A stretch of 64,000 bases of DNA from Corynebacterium imitans (GTDB lineage Bacteria; Actinomycetota; Actinomycetes; Mycobacteriales; Mycobacteriaceae): contig NZ_CP009211.1 in assembly GCF_000739455.1 (NCBI RefSeq), forward strand, positions 2,501,322 through 2,565,321, in the 5' to 3' direction. Position numbers and translations under genes: made by a program. The notes under the pieces were generated by a model. The model saw only the letters and a program-made list of their open reading frames with translations, did no database searches and was not told the DNA's origin. Position 1 is the first letter of the stretch. Each line of letters begins with the position of its first letter. Below, piece by piece: positions 18,082 to 26,110 of this stretch.

Positions 18082-19335
18082 GTGCTGGAAAAGCTCAGCG
18101 TTGTTTCTCCCACGTACGCGCCCACGCTGCTGAAGATGCCGTGGTCCACTCCGCTCGAGGAGTGGAGCACGGACCTGCTCGCGGCGCTCCCGCGCGGCAT
18201 CTCGCGGCACACCGTGCGCCTGGTTGAGGCGGATGGCCTCGTCTTCGCGGTCAAGGAGATCGGGGAGCGGGTGGCCTACCACGAGTACCGCAACCTGCGC
18301 CGACTCCAGGAGTTGGGCGTGCCGTGCGTGGTGCCTGTCGCGGTGATTACGCACCGCCGCGATGAGGACGGGGAGGAGCTGACCCCCTGCCTGGTCACGG
18401 AGCACCTGCGCTTTTCGCTGCCGTACCGCGATGTCTTTTCGCGCGACCCCGCGGCGGACGTGGTGTCCAAGCTGGTGCGCGCCCTGGCCGTGCTGCTCGT
18501 GCGCCTGCACCTGCTCGGCTTCTACTGGGGCGACGTGTCGCTGTCCAACACGCTCTTTCGCCGCGATGCGGACCAGTTCTCCGCCTACCTGGTCGATGCG
18601 GAGACCGGCGAGTTCCACGAACCACTGTCGCAGGGCCGCAGGCTTTACGACGTCGACGTGGCCCGCGTCAACATCATCGGCGAACTTATGGACCTCCAGG
18701 CCGCCGGCGCCATCGACGAGGACGCCGACGTCATCGCCCTTGGCAACGCCATCGAGGCCGTCTACCTCGAACTCTGGGACCTGGTCACCGGTGAGCTGGT
18801 GGTGGAGGGGGATGCGTTTGATGCCGTCGCAAAGCGGGTCGAAGCGATCAACGCACTCGGCTTCGACGTCGGCGAGATGGAGATTGAAAACGAAGGCAAC
18901 CGCTACCGCATCATCATCGAGCCGGCCGTGTTCTCCACCGGCTTCTACCAAAAGAAACTGCTGCAGCTGACCGGCCTTCACGTCCAGGACGGGCAGGCAC
19001 AGCGGCTGCTGGGCGAGATGGAGGTCTACCGGGCGGTGCGCTACGGCGGAAAGCTGCCGCTAGAAGCGGTGGCGCACCGGTGGATGGTGCGCGAGTACGA
19101 GCCGGTGGTGGCGCTGATCCCCGAGCCGCTGCGGGAGAAGCTCGAGCCGGCGCAGATCTTCCACGAGATCCTGGACCACCGGTGGTTCCTCAGCCAGAAC
19201 GAGCACCGCTTCGTGCCGCTCATGGAGGCTGCCGCGTCGTACTTCCAGCGCGTACTACCGGGACACCGGGACGAGGCGATGGTGTACCGACTACCCCCGA
19301 TGCCACCCCCGGACCAAACAGGTAATACCAGCTAA
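18082..19335 (+). CDS. DUF4032 protein with kinase-like N-terminal domain
   Basis: 417 residues from a GTG 12 bases behind the ATPase stop (AGGAG upstream), so the two genes are one transcription unit. The N-terminal half resembles small-molecule or lipopolysaccharide kinases: FAVKEIGERVAYHEYRNLRRL carries a Lys-Glu pair and GDVSLSNTLFRRD looks like the catalytic-loop Asp/Asn. The C-terminal half matches DUF4032. In actinobacteria this family often lies beside MsiK-type ATPases, but its substrate is not known. A role in sugar uptake or its control is inferred from position only. Confidence 0.75.
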   Translation: MLEKLSVVSPTYAPTLLKMPWSTPLEEWSTDLLAALPRGISRHTVRLVEADGLVFAVKEIGERVAYHEYRNLRRLQELGVPCVVPVAVITHRRDEDGEELTPCLVTEHLRFSLPYRDVFSRDPAADVVSKLVRALAVLLVRLHLLGFYWGDVSLSNTLFRRDADQFSAYLVDAETGEFHEPLSQGRRLYDVDVARVNIIGELMDLQAAGAIDEDADVIALGNAIEAVYLELWDLVTGELVVEGDAFDAVAKRVEAINALGFDVGEMEIENEGNRYRIIIEPAVFSTGFYQKKLLQLTGLHVQDGQAQRLLGEMEVYRAVRYGGKLPLEAVAHRWMVREYEPVVALIPEPLREKLEPAQIFHEILDHRWFLSQNEHRFVPLMEAAASYFQRVLPGHRDEAMVYRLPPMPPPDQTGNTS

Positions 19336-19369
19336 TACCACCGTATAGGTGTTATGTATTAAAGGTATT
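19323..19369 (+). promoter_or_regulatory. Candidate operator upstream of the sugar-binding protein gene
   Basis: TAATACCA is directly repeated at 19323 and 19333; the second copy forms an imperfect dyad with AGGTGTTA (19346-19353), and AATACC/GGTATT (19334 and 19364) make a wider one. The cluster overlaps the DUF4032 stop and lies 60-110 bp before the binding-protein start, where a LacI-type sugar regulator could bind. No regulator gene is in the window. Confidence 0.4.
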
Positions 19370-19432
19370 GTTGGCCCTGCTCAACGGTTCTACGCTGGAA
19401 GTGTACGTAAAAAACAATTCGAAGGACCGCCG

Positions 19433-20788
19433 ATGAGTACGAGAGTCAGCAAGGCTCGGCGTGTGGTGGCGAGTGTGGCGACGGTGATGCTTGCGTCGAT
19501 AAGCATGGTTGCCTGCGGCACGAACAATGGGCCCAACGTGTATTACCTGAACTTCAAGCCGGAGCAGGCCGAGCAATTCAAGGCGATCGCCGAGGAGTAC
19601 ACGGCGGAGACCGGGATCCCCGTCAAGGTGGTCACGGCCGCATCCGGCTCCTACATGCAGACGCTGAAGGCCGAGATGGCCAAGAGCAACGCGCCCACCC
19701 TGTTCCAGATCAACGGCCAGGAAGGCTACGGCATCTGGAAGGACTACCTCGCCGACATCTCCGACTACGAGGTGGTCGAGGCGCTCAACGAGGACGCGCA
19801 GCCGATCACCGACAAGGACGGCTCAGTGCGCGGCTTCCCGTTCGCCATGGAGGGCTTTGGCATCCTCTACAACGAGGAGATCTTCGACCGCTACTTCGCA
19901 CTGCCCGACCCGGCCGTGGCCTCCATGGACGAGATCAACAACTTCGGCGCGCTCAAGGCCGTCGCCGAGGATATGCAGGGCAAGAAAGAGGAGCTGGGTA
20001 TCGACGGCGCGTTTGCCGTGACCAGCCTCATCGCCGGTGAAGAGTGGCGCTGGACCAACCACCTGATGAACGGGCCGTACCACTACGAGATCCTCGACCG
20101 CGACATCAACGAGTTCCAGGACATGCCCACCATCGACTTCACCTACGGCGACAACTTCAAGCAGCTGTTCGACCTGTACCTGCAGAACTCCACGACCAAA
20201 CCGGCACTGGCCGCCTCCCGCGCCACCAGCGATTCCATGGCGGAGTTCGCCACCGGCAAGGCGGCGATGGTGCAGAACGGTAACTGGGCCTGGAGCCAGA
20301 TTGCTGGCGACGCCTCGAACGTGGTCAAGGAAGACAAGATCAAGTTCATGCCCATGTACATGGGCCTGCCCAACGAGGAAAACGTCGGGCTGAACGTCGG
20401 CACCGAGAACTACCTCGCGGTGAACAACAAGGCCAGCGAGGAAGACCAGCAGGCCACCCGCGACTTCCTCACCTGGCTGTTCCTCTCCGAGCGCGGCAAG
20501 GAACTGGTGGTGGATGACCTGTCATTCATCGCGCCGTTTACCAACTACAGCCCCGAAGACGTGCCGGACGACCCGCTGGCCCGCCAGGTGCAGGCCGCGC
20601 TTTCTGATACCGAGACCGAAGCCATCCCCTGGGACTTCCAATTCAGCCCCAACCAGCAGTTCCGCGACCTCTACGGCCAGAACCTCGCCCAGTACGCCAT
20701 TGGCAACATGAGCTGGGACGACGTGGTGGCCAAGCTCAAGGTCGACTGGGAGTACGAGATGGCCAACCAGATCGCCTTGCTGGACTAG
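19433..20788 (+). CDS. musE: ABC sugar-binding lipoprotein, MusE-like
   Basis: 451 residues, ATG with GAAGGA upstream. The N-terminus MSTRVSKARRVVASVATVMLASISMVAC is a lipoprotein signal with Cys28 as the likely lipidated residue. The rest is a family 1 extracellular solute-binding protein (YYLNFKPEQAEQFKAIAEEYTAETGIPVKV..., WAWSQIAGDA, FLTWLFLSERGKELV). It would sit on the outer face of the membrane and deliver an oligosaccharide, by analogy maltose or another alpha-glucoside, to the permeases that follow 15 bp downstream. The ligand is inferred from gene order, not from the binding site. Confidence 0.85.
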   Translation: MSTRVSKARRVVASVATVMLASISMVACGTNNGPNVYYLNFKPEQAEQFKAIAEEYTAETGIPVKVVTAASGSYMQTLKAEMAKSNAPTLFQINGQEGYGIWKDYLADISDYEVVEALNEDAQPITDKDGSVRGFPFAMEGFGILYNEEIFDRYFALPDPAVASMDEINNFGALKAVAEDMQGKKEELGIDGAFAVTSLIAGEEWRWTNHLMNGPYHYEILDRDINEFQDMPTIDFTYGDNFKQLFDLYLQNSTTKPALAASRATSDSMAEFATGKAAMVQNGNWAWSQIAGDASNVVKEDKIKFMPMYMGLPNEENVGLNVGTENYLAVNNKASEEDQQATRDFLTWLFLSERGKELVVDDLSFIAPFTNYSPEDVPDDPLARQVQAALSDTETEAIPWDFQFSPNQQFRDLYGQNLAQYAIGNMSWDDVVAKLKVDWEYEMANQIALLD

Positions 20789-20803
20789 GCAGAGGAGCAC
20801 ACC

Positions 20804-21649
20804 ATGCAAGCATCACTGAAAAAGTATTTCCCCATCTTCGTCCTGCCGACGCTGGCGGCCTTTGCCATCGCCTTTTTGGTGCCGTTCATCATCGGCTTCT
20901 TCCTGTCCTTTACCAAGTTCACCACGATCACCGATGCCACCTGGGTCGGCCTAGAAAACTACGGCCGCGTCTTCCAGGAACGTGAGGGCTTCGTCTCCGC
21001 CTTCGGCTTCACCGTGGCGGTGGCGGTCGTCTCGATCATCACCGTCAACGTGATCGCCTTCGCAATCGCGTGGACGCTGACGCGCAAGCTCAAGGGCACG
21101 AACTTCTTCCGCACCGTGTTCTTCATGCCGAACCTCATCGGCGGTATCGTGCTCGGCTACACCTGGCAGTCCATGATCAACGCGGTGCTGGCCCACTACG
21201 AGACCACCATCGCCGCCGACTGGCGCTTCGGCTACGCCGGCCTGATCATCCTGATGAACTGGCAGCTGATCGGCTACATGATGATCATCTACATCGCCGG
21301 CCTGCAGAACGTGCCGCCCGAGCTCATCGAAGCGGCCGAGCTGGACGGCGTGAGCAAGTGGGAGATGCTGCGGCACGTCACCATCCCGATGATGATGCCG
21401 TCCATCACCATCTGCCTCTTCCTCACCCTGTCGAACACCTTCAAACTGTTCGACCAGAACCTCGCGCTGACCAACGGCGCACCGGGGCAGCAGACCGAGA
21501 TGGTCGCCCTCAACATCGTCAACACCATGTTCAACCGCGTCGGTGCCGAGGGCGTCGGCCAGGCGAAGGCAGTGATCTTCGTTGTCGTCGTGGTTGTCAT
21601 CGCAATGTTCCAGCTGCGCGCCACCCGCAGCAGGGAAGTGGAGGCATAG
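20804..21649 (+). CDS. musF: ABC sugar permease, MalF/MusF type
   Basis: 281 residues with six predicted membrane segments. The cytosolic coupling loop carries the EAA motif, EAAELDGVSKWEMLRHVTIPMM, which docks on the ATPase. It follows the binding protein by 15 bp (with AGAGGAGCACACC as ribosome site) and precedes the second permease by 4 bp. It is the first of the two CUT1-type permease subunits; the F/G assignment follows order only. Confidence 0.85.
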   Translation: MQASLKKYFPIFVLPTLAAFAIAFLVPFIIGFFLSFTKFTTITDATWVGLENYGRVFQEREGFVSAFGFTVAVAVVSIITVNVIAFAIAWTLTRKLKGTNFFRTVFFMPNLIGGIVLGYTWQSMINAVLAHYETTIAADWRFGYAGLIILMNWQLIGYMMIIYIAGLQNVPPELIEAAELDGVSKWEMLRHVTIPMMMPSITICLFLTLSNTFKLFDQNLALTNGAPGQQTEMVALNIVNTMFNRVGAEGVGQAKAVIFVVVVVVIAMFQLRATRSREVEA

Positions 21650-21653
21650 AACA

Positions 21654-22541
21654 ATGACCACCAAGGTAACGAAGCCTGCCGCGAAGCCAGCCCCCAGCGA
21701 GGCGAAGGTTTCCGGCGGCGCAAAGGGCTTGATCTACGCGGTGCTGATCTTCCTCACCATCGTGTTCCTCGGCCCGATCTTCTTCATCCTGCTGAACTCC
21801 TTCAAGGACCGCTTCGCCATCTCGAACAACCCGTTCGCCCTGCCGGTTGGCGACATGTGGGCCGGCTTCAGCAACTACGTCACCGGCATCCAAGGCGAGG
21901 GCTTCGGCTGGGCAATCGTGTGGTCATTCGTGATCACGATCCTGTCCGTCGCCGCCGTCGTCTTCTTCTCATCCATGACCGCCTACTACATCACCCGTGT
22001 GAAGACCTGGTGGACGAGTACCCTGTACTACCTGTTCGTCTTCTCCATGGTCATCCCTTTCCAGATGGTCATGTTCCCCACCGTGGTCATCGCCGACCGC
22101 CTCGGCATGGCCAACCCGCTCGGCATGGTCATCCTCTACATGGGCTTCGGCTCCGGCCTGTCCGTCTTCATGTTCTCCGGGTTCATCAAGTCGATCCCGC
22201 TTGAGATCGAGGAAGCCGCAACTATCGACGGCTGCTCGCCCCTGTCCACCTTCTTCCGAGTCGTCATGCCGATGCTCAAACCCACCGCGATCACCGTGGC
22301 AATCCTCAACGCCATGTGGATCTGGAACGACTACCTCCTCCCATACCTGGTGGTCGGCCTGTCCACGCCGTACCGCACCATCCCGGTGGTCATCCAGCAG
22401 TTCATCGGCTCCCAGGGCGACCGCGACCTGGGCGCGATGATGGCCATGCTCGTGCTGGCGATCATCCCCATCATCATCTTCTACATGTCCGCGCAGAAGC
22501 ACATCGTTGAAGGCGTGGCCGCAGGCGCGGTGAAGGGCTAG
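21654..22541 (+). CDS. musG: ABC sugar permease, MalG/MusG type
   Basis: 295 residues. A 20-residue polar Lys/Ala-rich N-terminus precedes six membrane segments; the EAA loop is EIEEAATIDGCSPLSTFFRVVMPML. The start ATG is 4 bp behind the first permease stop; an earlier in-frame ATG lies inside that gene and is unlikely. Together with the other subunits it forms the channel of the importer. Confidence 0.85.
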   Translation: MTTKVTKPAAKPAPSEAKVSGGAKGLIYAVLIFLTIVFLGPIFFILLNSFKDRFAISNNPFALPVGDMWAGFSNYVTGIQGEGFGWAIVWSFVITILSVAAVVFFSSMTAYYITRVKTWWTSTLYYLFVFSMVIPFQMVMFPTVVIADRLGMANPLGMVILYMGFGSGLSVFMFSGFIKSIPLEIEEAATIDGCSPLSTFFRVVMPMLKPTAITVAILNAMWIWNDYLLPYLVVGLSTPYRTIPVVIQQFIGSQGDRDLGAMMAMLVLAIIPIIIFYMSAQKHIVEGVAAGAVKG

Positions 22542-22577
22542 GTATTGCTGCTGGCTGCGGCTGGCTGTCCGTTTGGC

Positions 22578-22611
22578 TTGGCGTCGGGACCGGTTTTCGG
22601 TTCCGGCGCCT
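22578..22611 (+). terminator. Terminator of the sugar-importer operon
   Basis: GGCGTCGGGACCG (22578-22590) pairs with CGGTTCCGGCGCC (22596-22608), allowing G-T pairs, around a GTTTT loop, and is followed by TTTGCTTTT. Confidence 0.8.
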
Positions 22612-22802
22612 TTGCTTTTGGGTGGGGTTGAGGGTTGGGGTGGAAAACGGGGGTCTATCAGAAACTCGGCTACTGTTCTGACCTTGAGGAGTTTGACGTC
22701 CGTTCCACAGGCACAGAGTTGATACGACTACCGGTTCTCTTTGGTGATGCGAAGCGACAGGAGAGCGTCGACATTCTGGCGTTCACGACAGCGCATCCAC
22801 CA

Positions 22803-22831
22803 TTGTCCCAGAGCCGCAATAGCCGTATAAT
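22803..22831 (+). promoter_or_regulatory. Strong promoter TTGTCC-17-TATAAT
   Basis: TTGTCC at 22803-22808 and a perfect TATAAT at 22826-22831 with the ideal 17-base spacer. No recognisable gene follows; the next strong signal is a terminator about 115 bp further. Confidence 0.65.
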
Positions 22832-22837
22832 CTATCT

Positions 22838-22987
22838 TGCTCGTGAAGTTGGACTTTCTTTCCACCACCCGCGGGTCCGGCTGCGGTCCGTCCGCCTCAC
22901 CGGTTCGCGCTTCTGAAATTTGCGCTTTACATACTTTGATAGCCCCTTGGTCACGAATGAACCGTGAGACCAGGGGGTTATCTTTTT
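22838..22987 (+). ncRNA. Candidate small RNA of about 150 nt
   Basis: It is bounded by the TTGTCC/TATAAT promoter and a strong terminator hairpin (CCCCTTGGTC at 22943-22952 against GACCAGGGG near 22968-22976, followed by TATCTTTTTT). The segment does not resemble 4.5S, 6C, tmRNA or RNase P RNA. A GTG-initiated frame runs through and past the terminator, which argues against a coding role. The alternative is the 3' end of an unrelated decayed gene. Confidence 0.4.
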
Positions 22988-23323
22988 TCGCGTTAGCCAC
23001 CAGAGACTGCCTTCCCCCATTGAACCAGCTGACGACCAGCGACGGACACTGCGTGGATTGGACCCCCGCACCACCATTGATGTGCAAATGGAGCTAGCTC
23101 CATTTACGATTGCGGCTGGAGCACGACCTGGGCTTTTAGGAGACGGTTCGGCCCAAATGGAGCTAGCTCCATTTACGATTGCGGCTGGAGCACGACCTGG
23201 GAGTTTACGTGGCGGTTCGGCCCAAATGGAGCTAGCTCCATTTAGAGGTGTAGCCCGGCGCGGCTCCGTGGCATCTTGTCCGCTGCAGCTTGGCACCCAC
23301 CAACTACGCTGGGGCAGGTGAAC
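22988..23323. repeat. 69-bp tandem repeat, 2.2 units, locus 2 (repeat itself 23090-23239)
   Basis: GGAGCTAGCTCC occurs at 23090-23101, 23159-23170 and 23228-23239, exactly 69 bp apart. The two full units are nearly identical (ATTTACGATTGCGGCTGGAG shared) and related to those at 8314-8394. The rest of this gap, between the candidate RNA and the DUF624 gene, shows no gene. Both strands keep an open 23-codon repeat frame (MELAPF... on plus, NGASSI... on minus). Confidence 0.8.
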
Positions 23324-23944
23324 ATGTTTAACCCGGAATCGCGCTTCATGTCCGCCTTCACGCTGCTCGCGGACATTGTCATTCTCAACATGCTCATCGT
23401 GTGCTCCAGCCTGCCGATCGTCACGGGCGGAGCTGCACTCCGCGCGGCGAACGTGGTCGTCGGCGACATGCTCCAAGGCATCGGGTCTCGGTACGGGCTG
23501 CAGTACCTGCGCGAGTTCCGCAACCAAGCACGACCGGCCACGCTGTGGTGGCTCGTCCTGCTGATTGCGGCGGCGGTGCTTGTCTATCAGCAATGGGTGC
23601 TCTTCCAGGCCGGCGTCGACGGCACCGCACTGTTCACTCTCCAGGCGCTCGCGCTCTCGGGGGCGATGATCCTCGCCGGGATCTCCGTGTGGTTCTTTGC
23701 GTTAGAGTCGCTGCCTACCGACGACGGCTTGAAAACGAGCCTGACCCGCGCGGTCGTGCTCGCCTTCAAACACCTCATGCATACTCTCGGTGCCTTGGCC
23801 GTGCTCTGGCTAGGCATCTCGCTGGTGTGGTTCCTGCCGCTTGCATGGGCGGTACCGGCCGTGTTCTTTTTCGTCCCTGCGCTGTGCGTCTACCTGGTTC
23901 GGCTTGTGTTGGCGGAACCGCTCGGGCAGAAACTGGGGGAGTAG
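23324..23944 (+). CDS. DUF624 (YesL-like) membrane protein, possible MusI equivalent
   Basis: 206 residues from the ATG at 23324 (CAGGTGAAC just before). Five or so membrane segments; the first, LLADIVILNMLIVCSSLPIVTGGAALRA, is the DUF624/YesL signature (N-L-C-S-L-P-I-V-T-x-G). YesL-type proteins are small membrane proteins commonly encoded with CUT1 sugar importers. In C. glutamicum the maltose importer needs an extra membrane component, MusI, encoded after musG. This gene is separated from musG by 780 bp holding a terminator, a possible RNA and repeats, so it is no longer in the same transcript. Confidence 0.7.
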   Translation: MFNPESRFMSAFTLLADIVILNMLIVCSSLPIVTGGAALRAANVVVGDMLQGIGSRYGLQYLREFRNQARPATLWWLVLLIAAAVLVYQQWVLFQAGVDGTALFTLQALALSGAMILAGISVWFFALESLPTDDGLKTSLTRAVVLAFKHLMHTLGALAVLWLGISLVWFLPLAWAVPAVFFFVPALCVYLVRLVLAEPLGQKLGE

Positions 23945-24094
23945 CCGGAGTCGGAGGCCGCACGCGCGGTTGGCGAATACGACTTTTTGGTGAGTTTTAA
24001 CTCAAAATGTGTTGTGGACAGGTGCCACACACTGTTTCATTGGCGTAAGGCCTGTAATTCCACTGCCTTTATCCCGACCCCCAAGCAGTTCCTC

Positions 24095-24514
24095 ATGAAA
24101 CGAATCGCTTCCGCCGCTCTCGCGGCCACCACCGCCCTGACGATGACCGTCGCACCGGCGTACGCGGCTGACGGAGCCCCCTCTTCGTCGGAATTCTATA
24201 GCGAATGCACGAACGGATATAAAGACTACGAGAAAGAGCAACGCAAACTGGGTGTCACAGACAAGGAGCTCCGAGACACGTACCGAAAGGACATAAAGGA
24301 GGATTTTGGCGTCCCTGGCTCCAGCGCAAGCGACTACTGCCTCGGTCTAATGACCAGCGACAAATCCGACTACGCTCAGGATTACAAAGCTGGCACCATT
24401 GCTTTCCTCACGCTCGTCCCGTTGGGCATCGTTGCGCTGCTCGGTGTAGCAGCCGCCGCGTCCGGCGTCATCCCGGGCGTGACCCTTCCGGCAATTCCGG
24501 GACTGCCGCGCTAA
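24095..24514 (+). CDS. Small exported, membrane-anchored protein, paralogue 1
   Basis: 139 residues: signal peptide MKRIASAALAATTALTMTVAPAYA, a polar region of about 80 residues with two Cys (SECTNGYKD and SDYCLGL), a hydrophobic helix (TIAFLTLVPLGIVALLGVAAAASG) and a short tail IPGVTLPAIPGLPR. The same plan is seen at 26111-26515, 41074-41538 and 41826-42293. The closest relative is 26111-26515, which also shares its upstream sequence (GACAGGTGCCACACACTGTTT against GACATCTGCCATACATTGTTT) and its position before a trypsin-like protease gene. Function unknown; probably exposed on the outer face of the membrane. Confidence 0.7.
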   Translation: MKRIASAALAATTALTMTVAPAYAADGAPSSSEFYSECTNGYKDYEKEQRKLGVTDKELRDTYRKDIKEDFGVPGSSASDYCLGLMTSDKSDYAQDYKAGTIAFLTLVPLGIVALLGVAAAASGVIPGVTLPAIPGLPR

Positions 24515-24586
24515 ACCAAGGCCGACTAGTCCCCGATTGCCATAGTGGTTGGTCTCAGGACTCGCTGAACCTCAATTACACAATCG

Positions 24587-24620
24587 CCCTCTCCGGACAC
24601 TTCGTGCCGAGAGGGTTTTG
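24587..24620 (+). terminator. Terminator after small exported protein 1
   Basis: CCCTCTCCGG (24587-24596) pairs with CCGAGAGGG (24607-24615) around CACTTCGTG, followed by TTTTGTTG. Confidence 0.75.
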
Positions 24621-24659
24621 TTGTGGGCATTTTGATATCGATTCGCGCCGTTCCTGGCC

Positions 24660-24745
24660 CAACATTCTACTCGAAAGAATTTCGAGTAGACTGTTATCCG
24701 CAGGTCAGACTAGATATATTCGTTTCAAGTATCTTTCGAGTAGCT
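24660..24745. repeat. TTCGAGTAG palindromic repeat, copy 1
   Basis: A diverged copy of the element at 26535-26632 and 28023-28120. A 35-bp near-palindrome (24661-24695, arms CTACTCGAAA and TTTCGAGTAG) is followed by CAGGTCAGACTAGATATATTC and TTTCGAGTAGC. Here it stands alone between the small exported protein gene and the protease gene, without an AlbA_2 gene. Confidence 0.8.
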
Positions 24746-24855
24746 CCAACGGTGCACCAGAGACGCGGAACTACCTCCTCGCGTGGCTTGCGGGTGGAAC
24801 TTCACGGGGAACAGTGGCAGCGGAGACAAACCGGCCCGCGATCTCCGTCATGCCG

Positions 24856-25034
24856 TCACTACGCCTCACTGACATGAGTGACCGTAGTGAGGATTTGAGC
24901 ATCGAGAAAACCCTCACGCCCACTACCTGCATGTTTTAGGTTCGTGACTCTCTCACTCAGTATGAGTGACCGTAGTGAGAACCGTAGTGACAGTAGTGAG
25001 GACCGTAGTGACGGTAGTGAGGACATGAGTGAGG
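24856..25034. repeat. GTAGTGA minisatellite upstream of protease 1
   Basis: The heptamer GTAGTGA occurs once at 24884 and five times between 24972 and 25020, in variations of GACCGTAGTGAG with 9- to 12-bp spacing. The two blocks start with ATGAGTGACCGTAGTGAG. CACTACGCCTCACT at 24857 is inverted as AGTGACCGTAGTG at 24877, a possible hairpin. The block ends about 90 bp before the protease start. The other part of this 600-bp gap carries palindromic repeat copy 1 and a terminator. Confidence 0.65.
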
Positions 25035-25127
25035 AAACGTCCCTCGGCCTGGCGACCCCTGGGGAGACCCACACGTGCAGCCAGATGCCACCCAGCGCGA
25101 TACGATTTCTCTGAAAGGAAGGCCGTT

Positions 25128-25871
25128 GTGAAAAAGAAAATAGCCAGCCTCGTTGCCGCGGGGCTCATGTTGCTTGGTGGTGCCGTGAATGCTGGACCGG
25201 CGGAGGCGCTCACGCTGCCGCAAGAGGTGTCGATGGGGTCGTCGTCAATCTCTGGGGCACTTGGGGCTAATGCGCCACGTGGAACCGTCGTGAAGCAAGG
25301 CGACGAAATCCTCACGGATGAATTGCTGAGCTACGGGTCGTGCACGCTCGGCTACGTCGACCGACGCGCAGGTATTGGCTACACCGCCGGGCACTGCGGG
25401 TTTGCTGGGCAGCCCGTGCTGAATACGCGGAGGCAGATCATCGGGTACTTCGAGTCCTCGACGTTGATTACCCGGAAGGCCAACCTGTACCTGGACTACG
25501 GGGCGCAGATCTTCCCCGAGCTGGGGAAATACACCTACCGCGGGCCGATGGCTGACACGGCCAGGATCCGCTTCGTCCCCGGGGTCACGGTTGGCGGGAA
25601 TTCGTTGAGCGGCGACCGGATCGTGCCGCTTCGTGAGATCCGCTCGGGAGATAAGGTCTGCGCCACTGGTGTATCAAGTAGGCGGGTGTCCTGCGGCACC
25701 GTCGACCGTGTGCATGGTCAGACAATCTTCGCGCACCACACCGGCCTCCGGAACGGTGATTCTGGCGGGCCGGCGTGGATCCCGGGCAAGGGCTTCATCG
25801 GCGTTAACTCTGCCAAGGAGTGGGGCAGCCGATCGGGTTACCGGATGACGTTCGCGCACCCGCACGGGTAG
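25128..25871 (+). CDS. Secreted trypsin-like serine protease, paralogue 1
   Basis: 247 residues from a GTG with AAAGGAAGG upstream. Signal peptide MKKKIASLVAAGLMLLGGAVNAGPAEA, then an S1 chymotrypsin-fold domain with the full triad: H89 in YTAGHCG, D143 in ADTARIR, S212 in GDSGGP. Two Cys pairs (C72/C90, C178/C189) fit family disulfides. It is likely secreted and active. It is a close paralogue of 28246-28989 (same length, same terminator hairpin), and more distantly related to the modules of the 1404-residue protein. The protease fold and SGDRIVPLREIRSGDKVCA region are shared with the sister copy. Confidence 0.85.
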   Translation: MKKKIASLVAAGLMLLGGAVNAGPAEALTLPQEVSMGSSSISGALGANAPRGTVVKQGDEILTDELLSYGSCTLGYVDRRAGIGYTAGHCGFAGQPVLNTRRQIIGYFESSTLITRKANLYLDYGAQIFPELGKYTYRGPMADTARIRFVPGVTVGGNSLSGDRIVPLREIRSGDKVCATGVSSRRVSCGTVDRVHGQTIFAHHTGLRNGDSGGPAWIPGKGFIGVNSAKEWGSRSGYRMTFAHPHG

Positions 25872-25880
25872 ACGCACAAG

Positions 25881-25914
25881 AACACCGCTCGTTTGTCGAA
25901 ACGGGCGGTGTTTT
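25881..25914 (+). terminator. Terminator after protease 1
   Basis: AACACCGCTCGTTT pairs with AAACGGGCGGTGTT (one G-T pair) around GTCG, then TTTT. Nearly the same hairpin follows protease 2 at 29022. Confidence 0.85.
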
Positions 25915-26110
25915 TTGGCGCAGCGGCAGGAGCTGTCTCCCGCCTAGCCGCGTGGTCGGCGCGTTACCCGAGATGCCGGCTGAATACTCCTAGACCAAAA
26001 TTGTTATTGATTTTTGTCGCCTTAGCGCTTGCAGACATCTGCCATACATTGTTTTATGTATATGGGACTTGCATCACAGTTCTTTAACTCTATGACCCAA
26101 GGAGATACCA

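Noticed and set aside
23090..23239. CRISPR-like array
   Set aside because: Only 2-3 units, nearly identical throughout instead of unique spacers, no cas gene, and the same element elsewhere with the same period.
22832..23593. Minus-strand 253-codon frame with three 23-residue repeats across the 69-bp elements
   Set aside because: It overlaps the DUF624 gene and the strong promoter/terminator; the repeat frame is open on both strands, so openness alone is no evidence of coding. Recorded as a repeat finding instead.
24962..25114. Short plus-strand frame MSDRSENRSDSSEDR through the GTAGTGA repeat
   Set aside because: Low complexity, no ribosome site, ends in the protease promoter region.
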